Shown here piece by piece: positions 1 to 8,790 of a DNA stretch of 64,000 nt. The DNA lies in the NCBI RefSeq assembly GCF_005885675.1, contig NZ_VANR01000001.1, positions 248,001 to 312,000 on the forward strand. The letters are read 5' to 3'. Position 1 is the stretch's first letter; each line of letters starts with the position of its first letter. The notes below the pieces were generated by a model that searched no databases, was not told the origin of the DNA, and saw only the letters and a list, made by a program, of their open reading frames with translations. This stretch comes from Polaribacter aestuariivivens (GTDB lineage: Bacteria; Bacteroidota; Bacteroidia; Flavobacteriales; Flavobacteriaceae). The translations under genes were made by a program, and so were the position numbers.

Positions 1-2040
1 AATAGCTGTTGGTACAGATAGAAACAATAATTTATTATCTAAACACCACCTTAAAATACGTGTGTAGTATTTGATGAATAGCGAAAAAACACCTAATAAA
101 CCAAAGCAAATTACACTTACAAAAATGAGATTCCAGAAGATACTTTTATCAACGCCTAATGGTCGCCAATATTCAGCTAACAGAAATATGATTGCAGATG
201 CTGAAATAATGATATTGATAAGATTAGTTTGTTTATCTGTTATCTTATTCTGAAGATTGAGACCTGCTGTAATTCCAAAAGCTATCAAAATCAATCCTAA
301 CCAATACCCAAAGACTATTGCTAAGATTCCTGAAGCTATTAAAACACCATTTAAAGTATATTTAAAAGTGTTTTTAATGCTTTTCTTTCTGAATAAAAAT
401 GCGGCAAACGGCGGTATTAAAAATAACGCAACAATAATGGATGCTGTTAAGGCAAAGGTTTTTGTAAATGCCAATGGTCTAAATAATTTTCCTTCTGCAC
501 CAATCATTGTAAAGACTGGAATGAAACTAATTATTGTTGTCATTACTGCGGTAACGATTGCACCAGATACTTCGGCTGTGGCGTTATAAACTATTTGGTT
601 TATTGAACGTTTGTCATTCTGAACAGCGTGAAGAATCTCATCATGAGATTCCTCGTCGCTCGTACCTCGCTCTGTCGGAATGACATTTTTGTTTTCATCC
701 AAGTGCCTTATAATGTTTTCTGAAAGTATGACACCAACATCAACCATTGTTCCAATAGCAATTGCAATACCAGATAAAGCGACAATGTTTGCATCTACAC
801 CAAAAAACTTCATAGCTATAAAAACCATTAAAACCGCAACTGGTAGTAGTCCAGATATAAGTACCGAAGCCCGAAGATTAAAAACCATAATGATAATGAC
901 CAAAATGGTAATTAGTATCTCTAATGTTAAGGCTTCATTGAGTGTACCTAACGTTTCTTGAATTAATACGGTTCTATCATAAAATGGCACTATGGTTACT
1001 TGCGATATTCTACCATCTGCTAATACTTTTGAAGGTAATCCTGCACTCAATTCATTAATTTTTTCTTTTACATTATTAATGACCTCCATTGGGTTTGCGC
1101 CATAACGCGCTACTACAACAGCACCTACAACTTCTGCACCTTCTTTATCTAATAAGCTACGTCTGGTTGCAGGACCTAAAGAGACTTTTCCAATGTCTTT
1201 AATTCGTATTGCTGTATAATCTTCGGAAGTAACTACTGCATTTTCTATGTCTTCAATAGATTTCACATAACCTAAACCACGTACTAAATATTCTGCATTA
1301 TTAATTTCAATAGTTTGTGCACCAATGTCTTTATTACTTTCCTTAACTGCTTTTACAACGTGATGTAATCCAATATTATATTGACGCATCAATTCAGGAT
1401 TAACATCTACTTGGTATTCTTGAACATAACCACCAATGGAAGCTACTTCAGAAACACCACTTGCAGATGATAAGGCATATTTTACATAGTAATCTTGTAT
1501 GCTTCTCAATTCTTGTAAATCCCAACCACCAGTTACGTTTCCGTTTTCATCACGTCCTTCAAGTGTGTACCAAAATATTTGTCCTAAACCTGTGGCATCC
1601 GGTCCCAAAGCAGGATTAACACCTTCGGGTAATAAACCACTTGGTAATGAGTTTAGTTTTTCGAGAATACGACTTCTACTCCAGTAAAATTCTATGTCTT
1701 CTTCAAAAATGATATAGATGCTTGAAAACCCAAACATTGAAGAACTACGAATGGTTTTTACTCCAGGAATTCCAAGCAATGAAGTGGTTAATGGATAGGT
1801 AATTTGGTCTTCAATATCTTGTGGTGAACGACCCTCCCACTTTGTAAATACAATTTGTTGGTTTTCGCCTATATCTGGAATGGCATCTACAGCTACAGGA
1901 TTGCTTGGTAATCCCGATAGCCATCGGGACTGTTCCCAATTAAAAGGTGCATTTACCGTTCCCCATCCTACAAAAAGGACGAGTAGTAGTACTGCAACGA
2001 GTTTATTCTCTATAAGAAATTTGATTGCTTTATTAAGCAT
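1..2040 (-). CDS. CusA/CzcA-family heavy-metal efflux RND transporter, N-terminal part
   Basis: Inner-membrane RND pump subunit that, in this family, exports Cu/Ag or Co/Zn/Cd through a tripartite complex. The frame is open for 680 codons from ATG at 2040 to the window edge, so the C-terminal third or more is missing. Visible: TM1 at about residues 10-30, then the family stretch VDAIPDIGEN, RSPQDIEDQ, the GPDATGLGQ region and DGRISQVTIVPFYDR before TM2, and the TM4 motif GTMVDVGVI carrying the acidic proton-relay residue. Metal specificity cannot be read. Two palindromic elements lie inside the gene without breaking the frame: residues 38-43 (periplasmic side, just after TM1) and residues 453-476 (cytoplasmic TM4-TM5 loop). 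The HYC_CC_PP gene upstream on the same strand fits a metal-response setting. Family call is very secure. Confidence 0.93.
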   Translation of the reverse strand, partial: MLNKAIKFLIENKLVAVLLLVLFVGWGTVNAPFNWEQSRWLSGLPSNPVAVDAIPDIGENQQIVFTKWEGRSPQDIEDQITYPLTTSLLGIPGVKTIRSSSMFGFSSIYIIFEEDIEFYWSRSRILEKLNSLPSGLLPEGVNPALGPDATGLGQIFWYTLEGRDENGNVTGGWDLQELRSIQDYYVKYALSSASGVSEVASIGGYVQEYQVDVNPELMRQYNIGLHHVVKAVKESNKDIGAQTIEINNAEYLVRGLGYVKSIEDIENAVVTSEDYTAIRIKDIGKVSLGPATRRSLLDKEGAEVVGAVVVARYGANPMEVINNVKEKINELSAGLPSKVLADGRISQVTIVPFYDRTVLIQETLGTLNEALTLEILITILVIIIMVFNLRASVLISGLLPVAVLMVFIAMKFFGVDANIVALSGIAIAIGTMVDVGVILSENIIRHLDENKNVIPTERGTSDEESHDEILHAVQNDKRSINQIVYNATAEVSGAIVTAVMTTIISFIPVFTMIGAEGKLFRPLAFTKTFALTASIIVALFLIPPFAAFLFRKKSIKNTFKYTLNGVLIASGILAIVFGYWLGLILIAFGITAGLNLQNKITDKQTNLINIIISASAIIFLLAEYWRPLGVDKSIFWNLIFVSVICFGLLGVFSLFIKYYTRILRWCLDNKLLFLSVPTAI
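613..684 (-). repeat. 72-bp palindromic element inserted in frame in the RND pump gene
   Basis: The 72 bases begin GTCATTC and end GAATGAC as an inverted pair. An inner perfect stem pairs GAATCTCAT with ATGAGATTC. The length is a multiple of three, and in the gene's frame the element encodes 24 hydrophilic residues, starting VIPTERGTSDEESHD, that do not belong to the RND family. It sits in the loop between TM4 and TM5. This is a protein-coding palindromic insertion analogous to Rickettsia palindromic elements. A truncated relative lies in non-coding DNA at 30449-30479. Confidence 0.8.
1912..1929 (-). repeat. 18-bp perfect palindrome inserted in frame near the pump N-terminus
   Basis: TCCCGATAGCCATCGGGA is an inverted repeat with 7-bp arms and a 4-base loop. 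It adds exactly six codons (SRWLSG, residues 38-43) between FNWEQ and LPSNP, a place where family members run directly from the TM1 exit to the conserved VDAIPDIGEN stretch. I infer an insertion from the palindrome and the family pattern; an alignment was not possible. Confidence 0.55.
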
Positions 2041-2310
2041 ATAGTTTGATTATTAAACAGTTAGACATTGGTGGAATACCTAATAAACCTCAAAATAATC
2101 GATTGAATTCGTTTCTATTTCCTTTATATTTCAAGATAAAATAGAACCGTAACTATGGCTATGCTTATATTTTCTATTTCATCTAAAGAAAATATAATTC
2201 AAATTCAATATCAATCATTTTGAAATTCATTCGGTATATGAAAACACCGAATACAGCGATTTACCCTTATGACACAATGCCATAGGATAGAACAGTCTAT
2301 TGTTTAAAAA

Positions 2311-2724
2311 TCAAATTAAATAAGTCTCGTCAATCTTGTAGATTTGCCTGACGACGAGTGGTGGTTTGTATTCTTCGTAAGAAGATACATTGTTATCTAA
2401 ACCCTCAAAAAGATTAACATAAGCGTAAACAAATGAAGCAATGAATACTTGTTGTTCAAATGAAATTTTGTCAACTTGTAATTGTAGTTCGTCTTGACCT
2501 TCAATTGCTAATTGTTTGTCATCGCAACAATTTTTCTTGGTAATAGAACATCCTTCAGTAGAAGGTTTTTCCATTTCCATACCGCAACCTTTGGCTTTAT
2601 TAAAAATAGCCGTTTCTACTAAAGTATCTCCACAATAATGCATATTCAAAGTAAATGACATTGTAGAGAATAACACTACAAAAGCCAATGACAAAGACAT
2701 TATTTTATGGAATACTTGATTCAT
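2311..2724 (-). CDS. HYC_CC_PP family exported protein
   Basis: A 137-residue protein with a hydrophobic signal segment (about residues 8-28) followed by NMHYCGD, a Cys-Gly-Cys-rich middle with KNCCDD, and a late KPPLVVR. These are the HYC, CC and PP signatures of a small Bacteroidota family often found beside copper or heavy-metal efflux genes. The conserved cysteines and histidine suggest metal binding in the periplasm, but no activity is established. It lies 270 bases upstream of the RND pump on the same strand. On the minus strand a near-consensus -7 box (TAACTTCG) precedes the start codon. A role in metal sensing or sequestration is inference from context. Confidence 0.85.
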   Translation of the reverse strand: MNQVFHKIMSLSLAFVVLFSTMSFTLNMHYCGDTLVETAIFNKAKGCGMEMEKPSTEGCSITKKNCCDDKQLAIEGQDELQLQVDKISFEQQVFIASFVYAYVNLFEGLDNNVSSYEEYKPPLVVRQIYKIDETYLI

Positions 2725-3044
2725 ACTAATTGCGAAGTTACGAAATTTTTACAATTCCGTATTTTGTTTAACAGAAGTTTAAACAAAAAGATATAATTCA
2801 ATTTTTACTTTTAAAAGATATAATCATTAAAAATTTAAAGCGATTGATCTCTTGATTTTTTTTAATATTAAAATGTATATCTTTCGATTTGTATTTAACA
2901 ATTCCAAAGTAAATTTTACTATTTTTAAATACATACTACTTTATATAAGACTCATAAAAAAAAGTAAAACCGTATTCTTGATCTATTATAACATAAAATA
3001 GCTTAATTACAGATAAAAATAAAAAAGCTCTAAAGATACCAATT
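2725..3044. other. Gene-free AT-rich interval
   Basis: About 320 bases of very AT-rich DNA between the HYC_CC_PP gene and the terminator of the LysR gene. I see no coding frame of convincing composition, no RNA gene and no clear repeat. Confidence 0.5.
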
Positions 3045-3069
3045 AAAACCCGAACTTTTGTTCGGTTTT
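3045..3069 (-). terminator. Hairpin terminator downstream of the LysR gene
   Basis: CCGAAC (3050-3055) pairs with GTTCGG (3060-3065) around a TTTT loop, with flanking A and T runs that extend the stem past one bulged C. It lies 23 bases past the stop codon of the LysR gene; T runs on both strands would let it work in both directions. Confidence 0.65.
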
Positions 3070-3091
3070 TTTTGTGTCTTTTTTTTAAAAA

Positions 3092-3970
3092 TTATAGAAG
3101 CCTGAGAAAATCATTCAATATCAAATTTCCATTCTTTTTATTCCAAATTACAGAAAGTGTTGTTTTCTGCGGAATCATATCCAACTCAATAAACTTAATT
3201 TTATATCCTCTTTTTTGGGCTAATGATTTTGGCACAATAGAAATTCCGAAGTTATTTTCAACCAATTTATAAATAGAATCAGAATGAATTGTATTATGAG
3301 ATACAATAGGTGTATAACCAAAATCATCAAAAATTTGCATTACTTTTTCGTAATAAGACGCACTGTAATTTGAATCAAAAAGAATAAAATGTTCCTCTTT
3401 AAATTGTAATAAACTTTTAAAATTTTCTTTATTTATTGCGTGATTTTCAGGCAAAACCAAACAGAAACACTCTTTTAAAATTGTTTTAATTTCTAAGGTT
3501 CTTGGTACTCTCTCCAAACGAACAAAACCAACATCTAAAGAAAATGATAATAAATCTTCAATTTGTTTTTGATTATCAAGCTCTTTTAAATCAAATAAAA
3601 TATCTGGGTGATTTTTCTCGAAATTCAATAACAAATTAGGAATCACATCTTGCATTGCAGAACCAACATAGCCAATTCTTAATTCTCCTTTTTTACCTTG
3701 ATGTAATAGTTTAGCGTTTGTAAATATGTTGGACAATTCTTTTAATTGTAATGATAGTTCTTCCTTCAAGTACTTTCCTGCATTCGTTAAACTTACGTTT
3801 CTATTATTTCTTTCAAATAAAATCACACCTAATTCTTCTTCTAAGTATTTTATTTGTGTACTTAATCCTGGTTGTGAAATAAATAACTTTTCAGCCGCTT
3901 TTCTAAAATGCAACTCTTCAGCTACTGCCAAAAAATATTTAATGTGTCTTAATTCTATTTGATAACTCAT
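3092..3970 (-). CDS. LysR-family transcriptional regulator, probable hut regulator
   Basis: 292 residues with the LysR layout: an N-terminal winged helix-turn-helix (about residues 4-63, with HFRKAAEKLFISQPGLS as the recognition region) and a periplasmic-binding-like co-inducer domain from about residue 90. It is divergently transcribed from hutH with a 78-base gap that holds an inverted repeat of the usual LysR size. Divergent LysR pairs usually control their neighbour, so control of the histidine utilisation operon, perhaps with urocanate or another pathway intermediate as co-inducer, is a reasonable inference. Many proteobacterial hut operons use HutC, a GntR-type repressor, and none is seen here. 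Family assignment is firm, target inferred. Confidence 0.9.
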   Translation of the reverse strand: MSYQIELRHIKYFLAVAEELHFRKAAEKLFISQPGLSTQIKYLEEELGVILFERNNRNVSLTNAGKYLKEELSLQLKELSNIFTNAKLLHQGKKGELRIGYVGSAMQDVIPNLLLNFEKNHPDILFDLKELDNQKQIEDLLSFSLDVGFVRLERVPRTLEIKTILKECFCLVLPENHAINKENFKSLLQFKEEHFILFDSNYSASYYEKVMQIFDDFGYTPIVSHNTIHSDSIYKLVENNFGISIVPKSLAQKRGYKIKFIELDMIPQKTTLSVIWNKKNGNLILNDFLRLL

Positions 3971-4002
3971 AATTATTAATTAATATAATAAATAATATTA
4001 TT

Positions 4003-4025
4003 AGTTATCAAAAGTAACGATAACT
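4003..4025. promoter_or_regulatory. Inverted repeat in the LysR-hutH intergenic region, candidate operator
   Basis: AGTTATC (4003-4009) and GATAACT (4019-4025) form a perfect 7-bp inverted repeat with a 9-base spacer, containing a T-N11-A type LysR core. The right arm overlaps the hutH -7 box, so binding could switch both divergent genes. Confidence 0.5.
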
Positions 4026-4028
4026 TTG
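4021..4028 (+). promoter_or_regulatory. -7 promoter box of the hut operon
   Basis: TAACTTTG is a perfect match to the Bacteroidota TAnnTTTG element, 20 bases before the hutH start. No good -33 TTG is seen at the right distance, which fits a promoter that needs an activator. Confidence 0.5.
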
Positions 4029-4048
4029 TAATACACAAATTAAATATA

Positions 4049-5542
4049 ATGATGTTTAAATACGGAGTAGATAAACTTACTACAGATAAAGTAATTGCCA
4101 TTTCTAATGGTAAATTAAAGAGTATTATTAATGACGAAGCAAAAGAAAGAATTATTTCTTGCAGAAAAAAAGTAGAAACCATCACTAAAAATAACAAGGC
4201 GGTTTACGGAATTAATACTGGTTTTGGTCCTTTGTGTGATGTGCAGATTTCTCCTAAGGAAACAAACCTACTTCAAACCAACTTATTAATTACACATGCA
4301 GTTGGTGTTGGTGAAAATATTGATAAAAACATTTCTAAAATAATGATGATTTGCAAGGTTCATGCTTTGTGTCAAGGGTATTCTGGAGTTCGATTAAAAT
4401 TAATAGAACGCATTATTTATTTTATTGAAAACGATTTACTTCCAACAGTTCCTAAACAAGGTTCTGTAGGTGCTTCTGGAGATTTAGCGCCACTTTCTCA
4501 TTTATTTTTACCTTTAATTGGTGAAGGCGATTTTTGGATTGATAACAAAATTGTTCCCGCAAAAGAAGTTTTAAAAAATCATCATTTAGAGCCTTTAGAA
4601 TTGCATGCAAAAGAGGGGTTAGGTTTAATTAACGGAACACAATTTATATTAGCACACACCATAATCGGACTTAAAAAAATGGAATATTTGTTAGATTTAG
4701 CAGATGTTTCTGGCGCAATGAGTATCGAAGGCTACAAAGGAAGCGCTTCACCCTTTAAAGAAGAATTGCATAAAATTCGTCCTTTTAAAGGGAGTTTAAA
4801 AGTAGCAGAAAGAATGAGAATGTTGTTTGAAAATTCTCAAAACATTACTTCTCATGAAAATTGCGAACGCGTGCAAGATCCTTATTCGATGCGTTGTATT
4901 CCGCAAGTTCATGGCGCAAGTAGAAACGCTTTTTACCATTTGCAAGAATTGGCAGAAATAGAAATGAATTCTGTAACCGACAACCCTATTGTTTTAAGTG
5001 AGACTGAAGCAATCTCTGGAGGGAATTTTCATGGACAGCCTTTGGCAATGGCTTTAGATTATTGTTCAATTGCTGCATCCGAATTAGGAAATATTGCAGA
5101 CAGACGTTGCTATCTATTGTTGGAAGGAAAATACGGCTTACCACGATTATTAACTAAAAGTGGTGGCTTAAATTCTGGCTTTATGATTCCTCAATACACC
5201 ACAGCAGCGTTGGTTACAGAAAATAAATCGTTGTGCTTCCCTCCTTCTGCAGATAGTATTCCTACTTCTTTAGGACAAGAAGACCATGTTTCTATGGGAA
5301 GTATTTCTGGGCGACAATTCAATGAAATTTTAGAAAATTTAGAAAAAATATTAGCAATTGAATTAATGTATGCTGCACAAGCTTTAGAATTTAGAAGACC
5401 GAATACCTTTTCTTCAGTAATTGAAAAAAATCATGTAATTATTAGAGAAAAAGTTGATAAACTAGAAGATGACAGACTTTTAAAAGACGACATCAATAAC
5501 ATGGTTGAGTTAGTAAAAACACAAAAATTAATTGTAAAATAG
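4049..5542 (+). CDS. hutH: Histidine ammonia-lyase
   Basis: Cytoplasmic enzyme that removes ammonia from L-histidine to give urocanate, first step of histidine breakdown. 497 residues, the normal family length. The Ala-Ser-Gly triad that cyclises to the MIO electrophile is at residues 142-144 inside GSVGASGDLAPLSH. Also visible are the YGINTGFG active-site stretch near residue 53 and the DNP (VTDNPIV) and QEDHVSMG family motifs. Tandem ATGs at 4049 and 4052 leave the start uncertain by one codon. First gene of a four-gene operon; hutU follows after 7 bases. Aromatic ammonia-lyases share the MIO fold, but the hut neighbours settle the substrate. Confidence 0.97.
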   Translation: MMFKYGVDKLTTDKVIAISNGKLKSIINDEAKERIISCRKKVETITKNNKAVYGINTGFGPLCDVQISPKETNLLQTNLLITHAVGVGENIDKNISKIMMICKVHALCQGYSGVRLKLIERIIYFIENDLLPTVPKQGSVGASGDLAPLSHLFLPLIGEGDFWIDNKIVPAKEVLKNHHLEPLELHAKEGLGLINGTQFILAHTIIGLKKMEYLLDLADVSGAMSIEGYKGSASPFKEELHKIRPFKGSLKVAERMRMLFENSQNITSHENCERVQDPYSMRCIPQVHGASRNAFYHLQELAEIEMNSVTDNPIVLSETEAISGGNFHGQPLAMALDYCSIAASELGNIADRRCYLLLEGKYGLPRLLTKSGGLNSGFMIPQYTTAALVTENKSLCFPPSADSIPTSLGQEDHVSMGSISGRQFNEILENLEKILAIELMYAAQALEFRRPNTFSSVIEKNHVIIREKVDKLEDDRLLKDDINNMVELVKTQKLIVK

Positions 5543-5549
5543 CAATAAG

Positions 5550-7547
5550 ATGACATTTAAAGAACAAATTTTACAAGGAATTCCAGCAAAACTTCCAGCT
5601 AAAAAAAACTATCCGAGAGAAGCAAATAGAGCGCCAAAAAGGAAAGATATTTTGTCGTTAAAAGAAAAACAATTGGCAATTAAAAATGCGTTGCGTTATT
5701 TTCCAAAAGATTGGCACAAAGAATTATCTGTAGAATTTGCGGATGAATTAAAGGAATTCGGTAGAATTTATATGTACAGATTCAAACCAGATTATAAAAT
5801 GCTTGCACGAGATATTTCAGAATATCCTGCAAAAACCCAACAAGCAGCAGCCATCATGCTAATGATTCAAAACAACTTGAATCCAGATGTTGCACAACAC
5901 CCTGAAGAATTGATTACTTATGGAGGAAATGGTGCCGTTTTTCAAAATTGGGCACAGTATCTTTTAGTGATGCAATATTTAGCGGAAATGACAAATGAAC
6001 AAACTTTGCATATCTATTCTGGACATCCAATGGGTTTATTCCCATCTTCAAAAAATGCGCCAAGAGTTGTAGTTACAAACGGAATGGTAATTCCAAATTA
6101 CTCTAAACCAAATGATTGGGAAAAAATGAATGCGTTAGGTGTTTCTCAATATGGACAAATGACAGCTGGTTCTTTTATGTATATTGGCCCACAAGGAATT
6201 GTACACGGAACCACCATTACTGTAATGAACGCCTTCAGAAAAATTTTGAAAAAGAATGAAAATCCGAATGGAAAAATATTTTTAACAGCTGGTTTAGGAG
6301 GCATGAGTGGTGCACAGCCAAAAGCTGGAAATATTGCTGGTTGTATTACAATTTGTGCGGAAGTTAACCCAAAAGCAGCCACAAAAAGACACGAACAAGG
6401 TTGGGTAGATGTTTTAATTGATGATATTGATTTCTTAGTTGAAAGAACTTTAAAAGCACAACAAAATAACGAAGTTGTTTCCATCGCATTTATTGGAAAT
6501 ATAATTGATGTTTGGGAACGTTTCGACGAAGAAAACATTTTTATTCATATTGGTTCAGACCAAACATCGCTTCATATTCCTTGGACTGGTGGTTATTATC
6601 CTGCAGATGTATCTTATGAAGAATCGAATATTTTAATCAAGGAAAACCCAGAACTTTTTAAAGAAAAAGTACAAGCATCTTTACGAAGACATGCAAAATC
6701 CATAAACAATCACACCAAAAAAGGAACCTACTTTTTCGATTATGGAAACGCTTTTTTATTGGAAGCTTCCAGAGCTGGAGCAGATGTAATGGCAAAAAAT
6801 AATATCGATTTTAAATATCCTTCTTACGTTCAAGATATTTTAGGACCTATGTGTTTCGATTATGGTTTTGGCCCTTTTAGATGGGTTTGTGCTTCTGGAA
6901 AACCAGAAGATTTAGATAAAACAGACAAAATCGCTGCCAATGTTTTGCAAGAAATCATGGAAAATTCTCCAGAGGAAATTCAGTTGCAAATGCAAGACAA
7001 CATCACTTGGATTAAAAATGCAAAAGACAATAAAATGGTAGTGGGTTCGCAAGCAAGAATTTTATATGCAGACGCTGAAGGTCGTGTAAAGATCGCCACA
7101 GCTTTTAACAATGCTATTAAAAATGGTGAAATTGGTCCAGTAGTTTTAGGAAGAGACCATCATGATGTAAGTGGAACGGATTCTCCTTTTAGAGAAACTT
7201 CCAATATTTATGACGGAAGTAAATTCACAGCAGACATGGCTATTCACAATGTAATTGGCGACAGTTTTAGAGGAGCAACTTGGGTTTCCATCCATAATGG
7301 TGGTGGCGTTGGCTGGGGAGAAGTAATTAATGGTGGTTTTGGAATGTTGTTAGATGGCACAAACGAAGCCGAAGAAAAATTAAAAAATATGCTTTTTTAT
7401 GATGTAAATAATGGAATCGCAAGAAGAAGTTGGGCAAGAAACGATGAAGCTATTTTCGCCATAAAAAGAGAAATGGAAAGAACGCCAAATTTAAAAATTA
7501 CTTTACCTAACTTAGTGGAAGAAAATCTTTTAAAAGAATTATTTTAA
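5550..7547 (+). CDS. hutU: Urocanate hydratase
   Basis: Adds water to urocanate to form imidazolone propionate, using tightly bound NAD+. The 665-residue protein contains the family stretches YGGNGAVFQNWAQY, YSGHPMGLFPS, TAGLGGMSGAQPKA (NAD-binding glycine-rich segment) and, near the C-terminus, GRDHHDVSGTDSPFRETSN and the HNGGGVGWGE signature. It is about 100 residues longer than the roughly 555-residue proteobacterial and Bacillus enzymes and appears to be the long form found in Flavobacteriia. Its stop overlaps the hutI start by one base (TAATG), so translation is probably coupled. Confidence 0.96.
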   Translation: MTFKEQILQGIPAKLPAKKNYPREANRAPKRKDILSLKEKQLAIKNALRYFPKDWHKELSVEFADELKEFGRIYMYRFKPDYKMLARDISEYPAKTQQAAAIMLMIQNNLNPDVAQHPEELITYGGNGAVFQNWAQYLLVMQYLAEMTNEQTLHIYSGHPMGLFPSSKNAPRVVVTNGMVIPNYSKPNDWEKMNALGVSQYGQMTAGSFMYIGPQGIVHGTTITVMNAFRKILKKNENPNGKIFLTAGLGGMSGAQPKAGNIAGCITICAEVNPKAATKRHEQGWVDVLIDDIDFLVERTLKAQQNNEVVSIAFIGNIIDVWERFDEENIFIHIGSDQTSLHIPWTGGYYPADVSYEESNILIKENPELFKEKVQASLRRHAKSINNHTKKGTYFFDYGNAFLLEASRAGADVMAKNNIDFKYPSYVQDILGPMCFDYGFGPFRWVCASGKPEDLDKTDKIAANVLQEIMENSPEEIQLQMQDNITWIKNAKDNKMVVGSQARILYADAEGRVKIATAFNNAIKNGEIGPVVLGRDHHDVSGTDSPFRETSNIYDGSKFTADMAIHNVIGDSFRGATWVSIHNGGGVGWGEVINGGFGMLLDGTNEAEEKLKNMLFYDVNNGIARRSWARNDEAIFAIKREMERTPNLKITLPNLVEENLLKELF

Positions 7548-8788
7548 TGAACATCCTATTTAAAAATATCAAAGAATTAATTCAGATTAGAGAAAAACAT
7601 GTCAATTTTCTCTCAGGAAAAGAGATGGGCATTTTACCAACCATAAAAAACGCTTATTTATTGGTTGAAAACGGACTGATTTCAGATTTTGGTGATATGA
7701 GAGATTGCCCAAAAATTGATGTAAAAACGATTGATGTAACAGGGAAAATGATTTTACCTTCTTGGTGCGATTCACACACACATTTAGTTTTTGCGGGCAA
7801 TAGAGAAGATGAATTTGTTGATAGAATAAAAGGGCTTTCCTACGAGGAAATTGCGAATAATGGTGGTGGAATTTTAAATTCAGCAAAAAAATTACAACAA
7901 ACTTCGGAAGAAGATTTATACAATCAATCTAAAGTTCGTTTGGAAGAAATTATCCAATTAGGAACAGGTGCTGTCGAAATTAAATCGGGTTATGGTTTAA
8001 CGAAAGAATCCGAATTAAAAATGCTAAGAGTCATTAAAAAACTAAAAGAAAATTATCCGATAGCAATAAAAGCGACTTTTTTAGGAGCACACGCTGTTCC
8101 ATACGAATATAAAAACAACAAAAGCGGCTATTTACAAATGCTGATTGACGATATTCTACCAACTATTCAAAAAGAAAATTTGGCTGATTTTATAGATATT
8201 TTTTGTGAAACTGGGTATTTTTCTGCGGAAGACACCCATCAAATTTTGGCAGCTGGTAAAAAATATGGATTGGCTGGAAAAATACACGTCAACCAATTTA
8301 CTGCTATTGGAGGCGTACAAATTGGCGTGGAAAATGAGGCACTTTCTGTAGACCATTTAGAGGAAATGAGAACAGAAGATATCAATATTTTGAAAAACAC
8401 CAAAACAATGCCAGTAGCTTTGCCTGCTTGCTCTTATTTTTTAAGCATTCCTTACACACCTGCTAGAAAAATGATAGATACTGGTTTGCCTTTAGCTTTG
8501 GCTACAGATTACAATCCTGGTTCTTCGCCTTCTGGAAACATGAGTTTTGTAGTTTCAACTGCCTGTGTAAAAATGAAAATGACACCAGAAGAAGCCATAA
8601 ATGCAGCGACAATTAATGGTGCTTATGCTATGAATTCTCAAAATGAAGTCGGTTCTATTACCAAAGGGAAATTGGCGAATTTAATTTTGACAAAAGAAAT
8701 AAATTCTTATCATTTTATTCCTTATTCTTTTGGAAATCACACAATTGAAAAAGTTTTTTTAAAAGGAAAAGAAATTTTAAAATCGTAA
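7547..8788 (+). CDS. hutI: Imidazolonepropionase
   Basis: Opens the imidazolone ring to give N-formimidoyl-L-glutamate. 413 residues of the metal-dependent amidohydrolase type. The first metal-binding pair is in CDSHTHLVFAG (His77 and His79), followed by EIKSGYGLT, the FLGAHAVP stretch, KIHVNQFTAIGG and LATDYNPGSSPSGNM, which supplies the late Asp ligand. Length and motifs are standard. Start overlaps the hutU stop by one base and the stop is 2 bases before hutG, so the gene is deeply embedded in the operon. Confidence 0.96.
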   Translation: MNILFKNIKELIQIREKHVNFLSGKEMGILPTIKNAYLLVENGLISDFGDMRDCPKIDVKTIDVTGKMILPSWCDSHTHLVFAGNREDEFVDRIKGLSYEEIANNGGGILNSAKKLQQTSEEDLYNQSKVRLEEIIQLGTGAVEIKSGYGLTKESELKMLRVIKKLKENYPIAIKATFLGAHAVPYEYKNNKSGYLQMLIDDILPTIQKENLADFIDIFCETGYFSAEDTHQILAAGKKYGLAGKIHVNQFTAIGGVQIGVENEALSVDHLEEMRTEDINILKNTKTMPVALPACSYFLSIPYTPARKMIDTGLPLALATDYNPGSSPSGNMSFVVSTACVKMKMTPEEAINAATINGAYAMNSQNEVGSITKGKLANLILTKEINSYHFIPYSFGNHTIEKVFLKGKEILKS

Positions 8789-8790
8789 TT

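Noticed and set aside
71..961. Several plus-strand open frames over the pump gene
   Set aside because: They are antisense shadows of the minus-strand RND pump, whose own frame is open for 680 codons with unmistakable family motifs.
3072..3272. Plus-strand frame near the LysR gene end
   Set aside because: Antisense to the LysR C-terminal region and begins at the terminator; no support as a gene.
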